From Nitrospinaceae bacterium (GTDB taxonomy: Bacteria > Nitrospinota > Nitrospinia > Nitrospinales > VA-1): DNA of 14,194 nt. The stretch spans positions 1-14,194 of the forward strand of contig JAJDBI010000164.1 in the NCBI GenBank assembly GCA_029261435.1, given 5' to 3'. The translations under genes were made by a program, and so were the position numbers. Below the pieces are notes generated by a model, which saw only the letters and a program-made list of their open reading frames with translations, ran no database searches and had not been told where the DNA came from. How positions within the stretch are numbered: the stretch's first letter is position 1; every line of letters begins with the position of its first letter. Shown piece after piece: positions 13,834-14,194 of this stretch.

Positions 13834-14192
13834 TGGTGGAGGCGGGGGGAATCGAACCCCCGTCCGAAAGGTTTCTAGCAAAGGCATCTACATGCTTATC
13901 CTTTGATTTAGATCTTACTCAGGCAAACTCCCAAGGCAGGATTAAACCTGAGCCAGTTCCTAAAAAATCTCGTTCAGCTCGCCCGGAACATGCTTGCCAA
14001 ACCAGTTCACTGAGTGACGTTCGACCCGAATCCCGTGAACATGGACGCGGCGAACGGTAACCGTTTAAATTAAGCGGCTACAGCTACATCATAATCGTTA
14101 GCGATTATATAAACACCGTTTTTTAACGGGCCAACGGTATCCCGTGCATGCAACCTTTGTATCAGCTCTCCCGTCGAAACCAGATCGCCCCC
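13834..14192 (-). ncRNA. ssrA: tmRNA (transfer-messenger RNA), one-piece
   Basis: On the minus strand the gene begins GGGGGCGATCTGGTTTCGAC and ends TTCGATTCCCCCCGCCTCCA followed by CCA. The ends pair as an acceptor stem (GGGGGCG with CGCCUCC) including the G3-U pair read by alanyl-tRNA synthetase. The T-arm GGGGG-TTCGATT-CCCCC and an encoded CCA are present, and the conserved AAGCATGTAGATGCC block near the 3' side is clear. The tag frame lies in the first third. With SmpB, tmRNA rescues stalled ribosomes and marks the product for proteolysis. The length of 359 bases is normal. The arrangement is the ordinary one-piece form, not permuted. The promoter lies beyond the right edge of the window. 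Confidence 0.97.
14070..14102 (-). other. tmRNA proteolysis-tag reading frame
   Basis: The resume codon GCT (14100-14102) follows the conserved upstream TAATC. The frame reads A-N-D-Y-D-V-A-V-A-A and stops at TAA (14070-14072). The AND start and hydrophobic VAVAA end match the general tag design (E. coli: ANDENYALAA), giving a ClpXP-type degron ending in AA. Confidence 0.93.
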
Positions 14193-14194
14193 AA

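Noticed and set aside
13833..14060. Plus-strand open frame of 75 codons starting MVEAGGIEPPSERF
   Set aside because: It is antisense to the tmRNA gene. The MVEAGGIEPPS start is the well-known false translation of the reverse complement of a tRNA-like 3' end.
1..14194. CRISPR array, insertion sequence or prophage genes
   Set aside because: No regularly spaced repeats, transposase motifs, terminal repeats with target duplications or phage genes were seen anywhere in the window.

Overview
The window comes from a low-GC, Gram-negative (diderm), flagellated bacterium. Evidence for a diderm is the presence of both an L-ring gene (flgH, a lipoprotein) and a P-ring gene (flgI), several lipoboxes and signal peptides, and two sigma-54 type promoters with exact GG-N10-GC spacing. 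The AT-rich genes, sigma-54 control of flagellar genes, a cytosolic receiver-kinase pair and a small Hc1-like protein would fit a Nitrospinota- or deltaproteobacteria-like lineage. That placement is a guess from style, not from a search.

Layout. At 1-150 there is the possible 3' tail of a gene and a bidirectional terminator. At 165-485 (minus) there is a single-domain rhodanese. From 803 to 10526 (plus) runs a nearly continuous flagellar rod/ring/hook-junction block: flgF, flgG, flgA, flgH, two unrecognised Ig-like lipoproteins, flgI, then flgJ (rod-binding part only), flgN, flgK and flgL. A sigma-54 promoter at 750-765 heads flgF-flgI. A second one at 6273-6288 heads flgJ-flgL and also shows that flgJ starts at 6321. 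On the minus strand, convergent to flgL, are a soluble receiver-histidine kinase (10589-11830) and a stand-alone receiver (11843-12286). Upstream of them lies a small gene interrupted by an in-frame TAA (12345-12767). The stretch 12768-13733 is gene-poor. It holds a small frame with two in-frame stops (12828-12953), a 58-residue Hc1/histone-H1-like protein (13197-13373), a GC-rich hairpin followed by tRNA-like sequence, and an unexplained structured region. The window ends with a complete tmRNA gene (13834-14192, minus) whose tag reads ANDYDVAVAA, followed by a strong terminator.

How the parts work together. FlgF and FlgG form the rod. FlgA chaperones assembly of the FlgI P ring, and FlgH makes the L ring. 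FlgJ caps the growing rod. FlgN chaperones FlgK and FlgL, which join hook to filament. The two extra lipoproteins sit exactly between the L-ring and P-ring genes, in the same transcription unit, so they are the best candidate for an undescribed component: an outer-membrane-anchored, Ig-fold accessory of the basal body. The receiver/kinase pair may signal to motility, but only proximity suggests this.
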